From: Candidatus Salinicoccus stercoripullorum
GTDB taxonomy: Bacteria; Bacillota; Bacilli; Staphylococcales; Salinicoccaceae
Direction of reading: 5' to 3'
Assembly: GCA_019113295.1 (NCBI GenBank)
Contig: DXHR01000001.1
Span: 1 to 64,000, forward strand
Length of the DNA: 64,000 nt
How positions within the stretch are numbered: position 1 is the first letter of the stretch; every line of letters begins with the position of its first letter. Positions 8,994-18,801 of the stretch are shown here, in pieces. A model generated the notes under the pieces. The model saw nothing but the letters and a program-made list of their open reading frames with translations. It was not told the DNA's origin and made no database searches. Both the position numbers and the translations under genes were made by a program.

Positions 8994-10433
8994 ATGGTTC
9001 AATATATGAATTACCGGAAATCTATAGATGAAGCGGTCTATGACAACAGGAACAAAGTGGAAAATGACAGACATCGTCTCCGGTATCACCTCATGCCACC
9101 GGCGGGCCTCTTGAACGATCCGAACGGACTGATCCACTTCAAAGGTGCCTACCATGTGTTCTTCCAGTGGAATCCATTTGAAACCAGACACGGCAGCAAG
9201 TCGTGGGGACACTATGTTTCAAAGAATCTGACAGACTGGACTCTGGAGGAAGCGGCACTTGTACCGGATGAGTGGTATGACAAAGATGGCTGCTATTCGG
9301 GCAGTGCAGTGGAGCATGAAGGGAAGATGTATCTGTTCTATACAGGAAATGTGAAGAATGAACAAAACGAACGTTCAACATATCAGTGTCTGGCGGTTTC
9401 GGATGATGGTATGGACTTTGAGAAGAAAGGTCCTGTACTGAAATTACCTGACGGTTATACCCCGCATTTCAGAGACCCGAAAGTGTGGGATGAAGGCAGC
9501 CGCTGGCTGATGATTCTCGGCGCCCGGAATGTCAGTGGGGAGGGCGAAGCGGTTTTGGCGCAGTCGTATGACATGAAAAATTGGGAATTCCTCGGACCGG
9601 CTGCCGGAAGCAATATCAACGGACTCGGCGATTTCGGTTACATGTGGGAGTGCCCGGATCTGTTCCGGCTCGATGGAGAAGATGTACTGGTTGTCTGTCC
9701 GCAGGGGCTTGAGGCAGAAGGGGACCGTTATCAGAACTTGTATCAGGCAGGATATTTCACCGGCAGTTTTGATGCAGAAAAAGGGAGTTTTGAACATGGT
9801 GCATTTGACGAACTCGACAGAGGATTCGATTTCTATGCTCCGCAGACCATGCTGGATGATAGCGGCCGCAGAATAATGATCGGCTGGATGGGCATGACCG
9901 ATGACCGGGAGCAGAGTCATCCCACCATCGCGAGCAATTGGATCCATGCCCTGACACTTCCGAGGATGCTCGAAGTAAAGGCAGGGAAGATTCTTCAGAA
10001 ACCTGTCCCTGAGCTTGAAGTGCTCCGTGGAACGAAAACAGCATATGAATTGAATTTGCAGCCCTCGGAAATATTTACGGAAACAGTTTCTCCGGCATCG
10101 GAAGTTGTTGTCAATTTCGATAAAACCCTGAAAAACGGTTTTGAAATGGAAATCAGAAAAGACGTCCGTATTGTTTTTGAAGATGGGAAGTTTATCGTCG
10201 GAAGGAACACTTTTGATAAAGCCGGACGGGAGCAGCGGACGGTTGAGCTTGATCGTCTCGAAGGATTGCAAATCTATCTCGATCATTCATCCGTGGAGAT
10301 CTTTGTAAATGCAGGTGAAGAAGTGTTCACATGCCGATTCTTTCCGGATGCAAATGATAATGAGATCAGGCTGATGCACAGTAATACCCATACAGTTAAT
10401 TTCTCTCACTGGCCGCTTGATACAGGAGAATAA
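8994..10433 (+). CDS. scrB: Sucrose-6-phosphate hydrolase (GH32)
   Basis: LMPPAGLLNDPNGLIHFKGAYHVFFQWNPF, FRDPKVW, WECPDLF GH32 motifs. Confidence 0.95.
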   Translation: MVQYMNYRKSIDEAVYDNRNKVENDRHRLRYHLMPPAGLLNDPNGLIHFKGAYHVFFQWNPFETRHGSKSWGHYVSKNLTDWTLEEAALVPDEWYDKDGCYSGSAVEHEGKMYLFYTGNVKNEQNERSTYQCLAVSDDGMDFEKKGPVLKLPDGYTPHFRDPKVWDEGSRWLMILGARNVSGEGEAVLAQSYDMKNWEFLGPAAGSNINGLGDFGYMWECPDLFRLDGEDVLVVCPQGLEAEGDRYQNLYQAGYFTGSFDAEKGSFEHGAFDELDRGFDFYAPQTMLDDSGRRIMIGWMGMTDDREQSHPTIASNWIHALTLPRMLEVKAGKILQKPVPELEVLRGTKTAYELNLQPSEIFTETVSPASEVVVNFDKTLKNGFEMEIRKDVRIVFEDGKFIVGRNTFDKAGREQRTVELDRLEGLQIYLDHSSVEIFVNAGEEVFTCRFFPDANDNEIRLMHSNTHTVNFSHWPLDTGE

Positions 10434-10522
10434 CATTGTCTTGGATGTGTTTTCACGTTTAGCTTCACACTCCCTGAGGTACATTAAAAGCATATAAGCA
10501 ATATACTTCTGGAGGTGTAAGC

Positions 10523-10771
10523 ATGGCGGATGAGCGCGGAAATTATTTCGAGGAAAGAGAAGGTACAGAAGATGCACGCTATCATGTTGTACCCGGGGAT
10601 GATGGACAATGGGCGGTGAAAGAAGAAGGGAAAGACGAAGCGGTCTTCACTTCTGACGGCAAAGACGACGCTGTGAAAGAAGCCAAAAGACAGGCGGAAG
10701 AGGCGGGCACCAAAGCCATCATCCATGATGATGGCGGACAGATTGAAGACCAGATCGAATATGATGCCTAG
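10523..10771 (+). CDS. DUF2188 domain-containing small protein
   Basis: YHVVPGDDGQWAVKEEGKDEAVFTSDGKDDAVKEAKRQAEEAGTKAIIHDDGGQIED pattern. Confidence 0.8.
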   Translation: MADERGNYFEEREGTEDARYHVVPGDDGQWAVKEEGKDEAVFTSDGKDDAVKEAKRQAEEAGTKAIIHDDGGQIEDQIEYDA

Positions 10772-10810
10772 GCCATGGCTTTAAACCCAGTTCCTCATGG
10801 ATACGCCAAT

Positions 10811-10842
10811 GAATCCCCCGTCCGGCTGCAGACGGGGGATTC
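10811..10842 (+). terminator. Rho-independent terminator
   Basis: GAATCCCCCGTC-cggctgca-GACGGGGGATTC followed by T-rich tract. Confidence 0.7.
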
Positions 10843-10929
10843 GTCGTTTCTGAAGACAATTTGACCGCTCTCCTGCACAGCCTTATAATTAAGTTGAATT
10901 GTTACAAACTTGTGAATGGGGTTATTCGT

Positions 10930-11790
10930 ATGAAAAACAGGAGTGCATCATTAAAACTTGCCACAGTGGTTCTGGGAAGCGCAATGTTCCTTGGTGCCTG
11001 CAGCAATCCGTTCAATTCTCTGGCGGATGAAATCAACAGCTGGATGAACAGTGATGATTCTGCTCAGGAAGAGTCGACGGAAGAGGAAACGACTGAGGAG
11101 GCGGCTGAAGAAACGGCTGAAGAGACGACTGAAGAAGAAACATCGGAGGACACCAGCGGGACGGATGGTTGGGAAACATCGGATGAAGGACAGTCTGAGG
11201 GAACAGACAGCGGTTCGGAGTCGGAGGAAACTGAAGTCCAGCCGAAGGATTACAGCGGCCTGATGGGCGAAGGTGAAGAGACGACACTGGAATCAGGGAC
11301 TCATGAAGTCGGAGAAGACATTCCTGAAGGAAGATATGTGATTACGGCGGATACCGGTATAGGTCATATCTTCATCAATAATGATGAAGATACGACCGTC
11401 TTAAGTACGACACTCAATGGCGAAGAGGAAGCAGAGGATTATGGTTCGGGCAAAGTCATCGCTTTTCTGGAAGAGGGCCAGTCCATTGAAATCGACGGTC
11501 TGGAAAATGTGAATTTCTCACCGCATGAAACGGGGGAAGTCTCAGAACTCTTCACAGGCATGTGGGTCGCCGGTGAAGACTTCCCGGCGGGCGTATACGA
11601 AATCACTGCAGAAGATGGCTCGCAGTTCGGCACTCTGGAGACATACACACATCCGGACCGCATCAAAGCGCGGTATTCCCTGGGGGACTCTGAGTACGGT
11701 GGTATGTCGTCATTCGTCACTTCTTTTGAAGAAGGGGATATCGTGCTGCTCAGAAATTATCCGTCAGTTACAATTTCGCAAAAAGACTAG
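10930..11790 (+). CDS. Lipoprotein with acidic Thr/Glu-rich low-complexity linker and two related C-terminal repeats
   Basis: MKNRSASLKLATVVLGSAMFLGACSN lipobox; EESTEEETTEEAAEETAEETTEEETSEDT; GEDIPEGRYVITAD and GEDFPAGVYEITAED repeats. Confidence 0.85.
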   Translation: MKNRSASLKLATVVLGSAMFLGACSNPFNSLADEINSWMNSDDSAQEESTEEETTEEAAEETAEETTEEETSEDTSGTDGWETSDEGQSEGTDSGSESEETEVQPKDYSGLMGEGEETTLESGTHEVGEDIPEGRYVITADTGIGHIFINNDEDTTVLSTTLNGEEEAEDYGSGKVIAFLEEGQSIEIDGLENVNFSPHETGEVSELFTGMWVAGEDFPAGVYEITAEDGSQFGTLETYTHPDRIKARYSLGDSEYGGMSSFVTSFEEGDIVLLRNYPSVTISQKD

Positions 11791-11800
11791 CTTCATAGAA

Positions 11801-11834
11801 AAAAGGCAAAGCCTCCCGGGCTTTGCCTTTTGTT
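11801..11834. terminator. Bidirectional terminator between convergent genes
   Basis: AAAAGGCAAAGCC-tcccg-GGCTTTGCCTTTT. Confidence 0.85.
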
Positions 11835-11855
11835 TGAGTATCGTATTCTACAAGA

Positions 11856-12758
11856 TCAGATCCTGCGTGTAAATGATTCGGGAGTTTTCGATTCGAACCG
11901 CATGACTTCTCCGGTCGTCGGGTGTTTGAATTGAAGCGCATATGCGTGTAATCCGAGCCGGCCGATGATATTTTTGCGGGAACCATATTTTCTGTCCCCG
12001 ATAATCGGATGACCGAGATCCTGCATGTGGACCCGGATCTGATTTTTGCGGCCAGTCTCCAGGTTTACCTGCAGAAGGGACAATTCACGCCCTGTTTCCA
12101 ATACTTTATAACGGGTCACGGCTTTCTGCCCTTTATCCGGCCTGGAGCTTGAGCGCATCGTGAGTGTCTTATCCTCTGTCAGCCAGGAAGTCACTGTGCC
12201 GTTCTTTTCAACAATGCCCTCTACAAGCGCGATGTACGTCCGTTCTCGCACGCTGTCCTTCCAGGAATTCTGCAGACGCTGCTGGATCTGTTTGCTTTTC
12301 GCAAACAGCATCACACCCGAAGTGTCACGGTCCAGCCTGTGAACGATGAAAATGCGGGCTTTCGGATTGCCGCTTTTCACATAGTCCGAAAGCTGCCGGT
12401 AGGCGGTCGCCTGCTTTTCCTTATCCGAGGCAATTGTCAGCAGACCGGCTTCCTTGTCAACTGCGACCAGGTCATCATCTTCATACAGGATTTCAATACC
12501 CTTGACTTTCACTTTGGGATTCGCACCCTCGGAAAGGATGGCGACGCGGTCGCCTGTTGACAGTGTCTCATTGAATTGCGTTATCACATTGTCATTGACG
12601 GTGACCTGCCCGCGGCCAAGCATGCCTTTTACTGATTTCCTGCTTTGCGACGGCATCATTTCAAACAGGAACTTCAGCAGTTCCGCCGGTTCCCGGACGA
12701 TCCATCCGGCTTTCTGTTCGTTCGATTTCTTCTTCATCATAATCTTCCTCTGTTCCAT
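11856..12758 (-). CDS. RluA family pseudouridine synthase
   Basis: Q...FIVHRLDRDTSGVMLFAKSK, GRKNQIRVHMQDLGHPIIGDRKYG. Confidence 0.93.
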   Translation of the reverse strand: MEQRKIMMKKKSNEQKAGWIVREPAELLKFLFEMMPSQSRKSVKGMLGRGQVTVNDNVITQFNETLSTGDRVAILSEGANPKVKVKGIEILYEDDDLVAVDKEAGLLTIASDKEKQATAYRQLSDYVKSGNPKARIFIVHRLDRDTSGVMLFAKSKQIQQRLQNSWKDSVRERTYIALVEGIVEKNGTVTSWLTEDKTLTMRSSSRPDKGQKAVTRYKVLETGRELSLLQVNLETGRKNQIRVHMQDLGHPIIGDRKYGSRKNIIGRLGLHAYALQFKHPTTGEVMRFESKTPESFTRRI

Positions 12759-12845
12759 TCCGGCTCCAGCCGGAAGGTGATATTGTCCATCTAATATTAC
12801 TATAATAAGAGGGAGTATAAAAATGAAATTTCATCGATTCCTGAT

Positions 12846-13736
12846 TTATTGGCTGTGGTTTTTCCTCACCGGCATCCATACTTCGCTGTAGGCATGGTTC
12901 TCTTTCTCCTCATCCATGATGGTGAATGAGAAAGAGGGGGCATCCACAATTTCGTAGTCCGATGATGGCAGCCATTCGGAATAGGTGCGTGCCGTCGTAT
13001 TCTGGAGTGTTTCCGGGAAAGGACCTTCATTCGGGAAGACAGCCCACGTGTGGGACTCAACTTCCACAGTATCCAGCAGCGGACCGGTATGCGTCTCTGT
13101 TGTCAACACACCGATGGCGTGGGTCAATTCGCCCTCATCCTTCAAAAACTTCTCATCTGCATCAAATGAAGCATTGACGATCTGGGACGGTTCCATATTC
13201 TGCAATTCATGCATCTTTGTCCTCTGTTCTTCGGTGATGCTTTCAGCCAGTTTGACAATTTCCTGATTTACTCCCTCAAACTGCATCGGCACCTTCTTTT
13301 TGACACCGGCAATCGTGAATGCCGGCAGCTCTTTGATCTGTACTTCCATGTTTTCTCCTCCTCTGACATCGATATAGAATGAAAGTTTCGGAAACGAAAT
13401 GATGACTTTGTCCCTGGAAGCTTCAGAGGGCAGATAGCCGCTCCAGGATTTGAACGCCCTCGTAAAGCCGTCGATGGACTGATAGCCGTACTTGAACGCC
13501 GTATCCGTCACGCTCCTGCCATCCACGAGCTCCTGGCCGGCCTGTGACAGCTTGCGTTTTTTGATATATTCACTGAGCGGCATGCCACTGATGTATTGGA
13601 ATATCTTCCTGAAGTGGTAGTCCGATTCTCCGATATACTTTGCCACATCCTCAAGCCTGATACCTTCTTCCAGGTTGTCTTCGATATAATCGATTACATC
13701 ATTCAATGTCTTAAGCATCATTCCCCATCCTTTCAA
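12846..13736 (-). CDS. AraC family regulator with GyrI-like effector domain
   Basis: N-terminal AraC HTH (IGESDYHFRKIFQYISGMPLSEYIKKRKLSQAG); C-terminal GyrI-like region with WAVFPNEGPFPETLQNT. Confidence 0.9.
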   Translation of the reverse strand: MKGWGMMLKTLNDVIDYIEDNLEEGIRLEDVAKYIGESDYHFRKIFQYISGMPLSEYIKKRKLSQAGQELVDGRSVTDTAFKYGYQSIDGFTRAFKSWSGYLPSEASRDKVIISFPKLSFYIDVRGGENMEVQIKELPAFTIAGVKKKVPMQFEGVNQEIVKLAESITEEQRTKMHELQNMEPSQIVNASFDADEKFLKDEGELTHAIGVLTTETHTGPLLDTVEVESHTWAVFPNEGPFPETLQNTTARTYSEWLPSSDYEIVDAPSFSFTIMDEEKENHAYSEVWMPVRKNHSQ

Positions 13737-14081
13737 ATACTATCCTACAGAGGTATTCTCTCCTATATTCGATATTTTTCTGTTGAATGATATCGGATAT
13801 TTTCACACGGAAGTTTCCTCGTTGCTGAAGATGCGGGTCATGATGGACAGCATGGACCATGTCATCCTTTCCATGTATGGGTGGAATACGATCCGGGCAA
13901 TCCGATAACCGAATATTCCATGAATTTATTCTTCGACAGATAAATATACGTGATCCTTTTCATATGATCGCCTCTTTGAAATGTATTGTTTCTTTGGAAT
14001 TTTCCTGAGTTGAAAGTTTTGACCTAAAGAAAGATATAATGGTTATAAGGATCATTGTAAAGAACACAGGGGGATGGAAAT

Positions 14082-14816
14082 ATGAAATTCATCGGAATCG
14101 ATCTGGCGTGGACTTATAAGAATGAGTCAGGTATTTGTGTGATCAGTGAGAGCGGGGCGGTGGAACTCCTGGATTCCCAAGTATATTCGAACGGCGATTT
14201 ACTTGGGATCATTAAAAAGTACAACAGGGATGGAATGTGCATCGCCATCGACGCACCGCTGCTCGTAAAAAACGCGACCGGCTCAAGAGGGGCGGAAGGT
14301 GCACTGATGCGGACGGAAATTCACGGGTGCCGGCTGTCCGCCTTCAATTCAAACAGAAATTACTTCATGAAGTTTTTCGGTGATATACGCGGCGAAACAC
14401 TTATGGAGATGATACTGCAGGAATTCCCGGATATGGAAATCGGCTTCAGCGATTCAAAAAGCCTCCTCGAAACCTTCCCCACTGGCATCTGCTGTGGGCT
14501 GTTCCCGGAAATTTACCCGGTGAAGTATAAACGGAAGCCCAGGGTGCCTTTTGAAGAAACATGCCGGCATATGGGAATACTGCTCAATAGATTTGAGAGA
14601 ATAGAAACAGTTGAGGGTCATGTCAGCGGACTTATTTCAAAGCTCGCTGTAGACGTGTCTTCACTCACACGAAAAGAGCATAAGCACGTCGAAGATAAGA
14701 TTGATGCATTTTTGTGCGCCTATGGCATGTCCAGCATTTATCATGGCAGGGCAGAAGACACTATGTTCGGCAATACTGAAGACGGATTCATAGTGGTGCC
14801 GGTAAAAAATGACTGA
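14082..14816 (+). CDS. DUF429 domain-containing protein
   Basis: MKFIGIDLAWTYKNESGICVI...IAIDAPLLVKNATGSRGAE...HKHVEDKIDAFLCAY. Confidence 0.85.
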   Translation: MKFIGIDLAWTYKNESGICVISESGAVELLDSQVYSNGDLLGIIKKYNRDGMCIAIDAPLLVKNATGSRGAEGALMRTEIHGCRLSAFNSNRNYFMKFFGDIRGETLMEMILQEFPDMEIGFSDSKSLLETFPTGICCGLFPEIYPVKYKRKPRVPFEETCRHMGILLNRFERIETVEGHVSGLISKLAVDVSSLTRKEHKHVEDKIDAFLCAYGMSSIYHGRAEDTMFGNTEDGFIVVPVKND

Positions 14817-14830
14817 AATGCAGTGTTTAT

Positions 14831-15679
14831 TCATCGATTGAGTTTCGAAAGCCTGAAGACCAGTATGGAAAAGCAGATGAGGCTCCCCATCACTACGAAC
14901 AGGAATGAAAGATAGATGATCAGTGCACCGGGAAACAGCTCATCGAATACGATGAGCCCTTCCTTTCCTGTACTCGTCGCACCGGAGATAAACCGCGCCG
15001 TCTCAAGGTAGATGAGATGGAATATGATGCTCATCCAGAGCGTGCCTGTATATTCCTTGGCCAGCTGAAGAACGAGACCGAAGAAGAATATCAGTATGAT
15101 GTAGTCCGGTGTGATGGAGAAGGGATCGCCGAACAGGACGGACTGCAGCATGAAGCTTGAGACCGCCACCAGCAGGAAAATCATTGTCTGAAAGAACAAA
15201 GAGACCAGGAAGCTGAATTTTCTTCTCAGCTGTTCGTAGATGAGTCCTCGCAGGAACAGCTCTTCGGGGAACGCTTCATACAGGAATGCTGTAACCGTGT
15301 CGAGCAGCAGCGCCATCATGACGGACGTCTTCAGATTCAAGGAAGTATTTTCAACCAATCCGAATATATCGGCACTGAGGATTCCGAGAGAGATGAGGAT
15401 GAAAGGAATCAGTATGGCTGTCTTCATCCTTCCGGGACTTTTGGGACTGCCAAGTTTTATCTTCCGTACGATCTCCCCGTCTTTACGACGTACAAAGAAG
15501 AATAGAACCAGAGTAAGGGCGGTAAACAGGACGCCCTGCAGGAAGCGGACCAGCTTCAGGGACAGGTCTGTATTTTCCAGAAGATAACTGCCGGTCTGAC
15601 CGGAGATGAACAGGAAGGCCGCAGCCAGTGCTGCATAGATGACGATGGCGGACGGCTGGATGTTTTGGTTGTCTTCCAT
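14831..15679 (-). CDS. CPBP family intramembrane metalloprotease
   Basis: Multi-TM protein with EAFPEELFLRGLIYEQLRRKFS (EExxxR-type motif) and MSIIFHLIYL. Confidence 0.85.
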   Translation of the reverse strand: MEDNQNIQPSAIVIYAALAAAFLFISGQTGSYLLENTDLSLKLVRFLQGVLFTALTLVLFFFVRRKDGEIVRKIKLGSPKSPGRMKTAILIPFILISLGILSADIFGLVENTSLNLKTSVMMALLLDTVTAFLYEAFPEELFLRGLIYEQLRRKFSFLVSLFFQTMIFLLVAVSSFMLQSVLFGDPFSITPDYIILIFFFGLVLQLAKEYTGTLWMSIIFHLIYLETARFISGATSTGKEGLIVFDELFPGALIIYLSFLFVVMGSLICFSILVFRLSKLNR

Positions 15680-15769
15680 GGAATCACCTTCCTGAAATAA
15701 TCTGTTTTTAATCTACCCTTTTGTGGGTAAAGTTATACAATGAATCCGAGAAACTGAAGGAGTGATTTC

Positions 15770-16666
15770 ATGGGGAGAACGATGGGGGAAGTCGTGGGAC
15801 TGGCCAGCTCACATGGCCTGGAACTGAATCCGAAAAACCTGGTGGAAAATAATTCAGGACTGGATTTCCAGGTGGTATTCGGATCAGACAAAGAGGATAG
15901 GAACTGGGTATTGAGAATACCGAGGAGGGAAGATGTGTTTGTCCGGACGAAACCTGAGAAGAGGGCACTGGACCTGATTGTTCGGAACGTAGATTTTGAA
16001 GTGCCTGTATGGGAAATATATGAAAAGGACCTGATCGCCTATCAGAGCCTGACCGGTGTCCTTGCGGGAACGATCGACCCGGCGATACAGAATTATATAT
16101 TCGAAATTGACAATCAGAACCTGCCTGAAAATTTTACCAGGACACTGGCTGAAACGATGGTGGATCTGCACAGTATTTCCCTTGATGAAGCCCGGGAGGC
16201 GGGCATAGAGGCCATCGGACCCGGGGATCTGAGGGGGAATATGAAAGAACGCATGTTGAAGGTTAAAGACCGTTTCGGAGTTTCTGAAGCGCTGTGGGAC
16301 CGTTGGATGAAGTGGGTTGAAACAGATGGACTGTGGCCGAAAGAAACAGGCATGATCCACGGAGATCTGCACCCCGGCCATATCATGGTGGATAGCGAAT
16401 CCAACGTCAAAGGGCTCATCGACTGGACTGAGGCGAAAGTTTCGGATATATCGAAGGATTTCATGGGCCACTACAGAGTCTTCGGCGAAGAAGGTCTCGA
16501 TAATCTGATAGAGGCCTATAAGGCAGCCGGCGGCTATCATTGGCCGGGTATGAAAGAACATATGATTGAACTCATGACCTCGTTTTCAGTTGATATTGCG
16601 GAATTTGCGATGGAATCCGGTATGGAGGAATATGAAAAGATGGCGAGAAAAGAACTGGGCGTGTAG
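15770..16666 (+). CDS. Macrolide 2'-phosphotransferase (Mph)-like kinase
   Basis: NNSGLDFQVVF...WVLRIPRR; MIHGDLHPGHIMVDSESNVKGLIDWTEAKVSDISKDF matches the Mph branch of APH kinases. Confidence 0.82.
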   Translation: MGRTMGEVVGLASSHGLELNPKNLVENNSGLDFQVVFGSDKEDRNWVLRIPRREDVFVRTKPEKRALDLIVRNVDFEVPVWEIYEKDLIAYQSLTGVLAGTIDPAIQNYIFEIDNQNLPENFTRTLAETMVDLHSISLDEAREAGIEAIGPGDLRGNMKERMLKVKDRFGVSEALWDRWMKWVETDGLWPKETGMIHGDLHPGHIMVDSESNVKGLIDWTEAKVSDISKDFMGHYRVFGEEGLDNLIEAYKAAGGYHWPGMKEHMIELMTSFSVDIAEFAMESGMEEYEKMARKELGV

Positions 16667-16721
16667 AGATAGCAGCACCGGTGGTTTTCGACGACGTTTT
16701 TTGATGGCCTTGGAATTTTAA

Positions 16722-16750
16722 TTGAGAATCGTTATCATTTGTTATATACT
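16722..16750 (+). promoter_or_regulatory. Fur box overlapping the -35 of a sigma-A-like promoter
   Basis: TGAGAATCGTTATCA (16723-16737), 2 mismatches to TGATAATNATTATCA; TTGAGA-17 bp-TATACT. Confidence 0.7.
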
Positions 16751-16791
16751 GATACCAGTATTGATAAATGATGACGGGAGACTGATAATAT

Positions 16792-17493
16792 ATGCAAATC
16801 CATTGGACAAAGATAAACAGAGTGATTCAGGAAACACCGGAAGTAAGGACGTATATGCTGGATTGTCCTGAAGGATTCACCTGGGAAGAAGGTTCGCACA
16901 CGCATCTCGGACTTGAAGGATTCAATGCAGGAGAGAAGCCCAATAAAGGTCTGGTCCGCCATATGTCCATCTCAACACTGCCGGATGAAACATCCATAGG
17001 GATTACGACCCGTATCCGAAAGCAGCGCTCCGAGTTCAAAGATATACTGGAAGGTCTCGATGCCGGCAGTTCTGTGGCGGTGTTCAAGACACACTCCAAT
17101 GTGCCGCTGAAAAGAGAGGAAAAAAATATCTATCTCCTTTCGTCGGGCGTCGGGCTGGCAACGTTCAGGCCGCTTGTCCGGGAATACATGAACCGGCCGG
17201 ATGAGGTTGGAAATCTGTATTCATTGAATATCGATTCCTCAAAAGATTATCTTTTCACCGATATTTTCGATTCGGCACCGGAAAAAGGCTTCATCTCAAA
17301 ATTTGTGGATAACCGGGATGAATATTATGAGCGGGTCAGATACCTTGCTGACGATAAAGATGGCCTTTTCTACGTAGTGGGAAGCGATGCATTCCTGGCA
17401 GAGAACATTGCCCTGCTGCGCGGGTCAGGCATAAAGACAGAGCAGATCATGCTGGATAAGCGTGAACATATGATGCAGGAATTCCTTGGATGA
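16792..17493 (+). CDS. Ferredoxin reductase-like FAD/NAD-binding oxidoreductase, putatively Fur-regulated
   Basis: GLVRHMSISTLPDETSIGITTRIR (FAD-binding), YLLSSGVGLATFRPLVREYM (NAD-binding); Fur box upstream. Confidence 0.8.
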   Translation: MQIHWTKINRVIQETPEVRTYMLDCPEGFTWEEGSHTHLGLEGFNAGEKPNKGLVRHMSISTLPDETSIGITTRIRKQRSEFKDILEGLDAGSSVAVFKTHSNVPLKREEKNIYLLSSGVGLATFRPLVREYMNRPDEVGNLYSLNIDSSKDYLFTDIFDSAPEKGFISKFVDNRDEYYERVRYLADDKDGLFYVVGSDAFLAENIALLRGSGIKTEQIMLDKREHMMQEFLG

Positions 17494-17496
17494 ATG

Positions 17497-17533
17497 AAAA
17501 AGGTTCAGATCAGATTGATCTGAACCTTTTTTG
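17497..17533. terminator. Bidirectional terminator between convergent genes
   Basis: AAAAAGGTTCAGATCA-gat-TGATCTGAACCTTTTTT. Confidence 0.9.
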
Positions 17534-17535
17534 TG

Positions 17536-18801
17536 TCACTCGAGGTTTTCGAAGAAATCCTTGAGTATGAGGACGGCATCCCTGATATCGCTGATATGGC
17601 TGAATTCCTCGGGAGTGTGGCTGACGCCGCCGATGCTTCTGACGAAAAGCATGGTGATCGGATGTTTCGTACCGATACTCATCGCATCATGACCGGCGCC
17701 GCTCGGCAGTTGGACGGGAATCTGTTCCTGCCTTCTGAAGGATTCCTCCATGCGGGCGATCACCTCATCTTTGACCGGTACCGGCATGATGCGTGTGGTG
17801 AGATCTATCCGGGCTGTGACGGCTGACTGTTCTGCAATGCTTTCAGCGTGCTTCCTCACACTTTCGATGAGTTCGCCCTGCCGGCCCTCATTGATGTCCC
17901 TTGCATCCACGACGAGGTCTACGCTTCCCGGGATGACGTTGACACCGTTCGGGCTGACACTAAGCTTGCCGACGGTGGCGACAGCGGTCGGACTCACTGA
18001 TGTCGCGACTTCCGGCAGTGTCCGAATGAATTCCGATGCCTGGACAAGCGCATCATTCCGCTGGTGCATCGGTGTGGATCCCGCATGCCCGGCTTCGCCT
18101 CTGAATGTGACATTCGTCCGCGTCGCCCCCGCAATGCCGCTCACGATGCCGACAGGCAGGTTTTTTTCCTCCAGCTGCTTCGCCTGTTCGATATGGATTT
18201 CTCCATACATCCTTATATTGCAATCCTGTCCTTTTGACGCGAGGAAGTGCTTTCGGTCCGAACCGATATTTCCAAGTACGTCATCGATTGTCCGTCCTTC
18301 CGGGTCGCGGTATTTGTCCAGTTCATCTTCATCGATCAGTCCCATGAACGCCCGGCTTCCGGTAAGTCCGCTGTTGAAGCGGCTGCCCTCCTCATCTGAA
18401 AATATGACGACTTCATAGGAATATTTCGGCGTATACCGGGCTTCATGCCACAATTCCGCAATCTCAAGCGCAGACAGCACACCCGCCACGCCGTCGAAAT
18501 TCCCGCCGTTTGGTACAGAGTCCAGGTGGGAGCCCGCCATGAATACTTCAGAATCATCATGGCCCCGGTATCTCCCGAATACATTGCCGGCACCATCGGT
18601 GCGGACACTCATGCCGATATCTTCCATCCAGCCGGTGACTTTCTCCTTCGCCTCCTTTTCCGGCACGGAGTAGCCCATGCGTTTGGAGCCTTCATCTTCG
18701 GTCCGGCCAATCTCGGATATTTCAAGGATCCGGCTGTGCAGTCTTTCCGACGTTTTGTCATCCAGCATTTCTGCTTTCATCTTTTCAAGAAAAGTGTTCA
18801 T
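17536..18801 (-). CDS. M20 family Zn-dependent hydrolase; N-carbamoyl-L-amino acid hydrolase / allantoate amidohydrolase type
   Basis: DGAGNVFGRYRG...MAGSHLDSVPNGGNFDGVAGVLSALEIA; EIHIEQAKQLE; internal ATG with gagcg RBS proposed. Confidence 0.9.
   Translation of the reverse strand: MNTFLEKMKAEMLDDKTSERLHSRILEISEIGRTEDEGSKRMGYSVPEKEAKEKVTGWMEDIGMSVRTDGAGNVFGRYRGHDDSEVFMAGSHLDSVPNGGNFDGVAGVLSALEIAELWHEARYTPKYSYEVVIFSDEEGSRFNSGLTGSRAFMGLIDEDELDKYRDPEGRTIDDVLGNIGSDRKHFLASKGQDCNIRMYGEIHIEQAKQLEEKNLPVGIVSGIAGATRTNVTFRGEAGHAGSTPMHQRNDALVQASEFIRTLPEVATSVSPTAVATVGKLSVSPNGVNVIPGSVDLVVDARDINEGRQGELIESVRKHAESIAEQSAVTARIDLTTRIMPVPVKDEVIARMEESFRRQEQIPVQLPSGAGHDAMSIGTKHPITMLFVRSIGGVSHTPEEFSHISDIRDAVLILKDFFENLE

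Noticed and set aside
9444-10286. 280-aa antisense ORF inside scrB
   Set aside because: Mirror ORF of a strongly coding gene, with no RBS or recognisable domain; the same applies to other long antisense ORFs (21340..22359, 34745..35920, 60805..61671, 51444..52367, 52843..53814).
11051-11263. 70-aa Arg/Lys-rich ORF (RKSRRKRKRLRRRLKKRLKRRLKKK), superficially an antimicrobial-like peptide
   Set aside because: It is the out-of-frame reading of the acidic repeat linker of the lipoprotein; GAA/GAG codons shifted give Arg/Lys runs.
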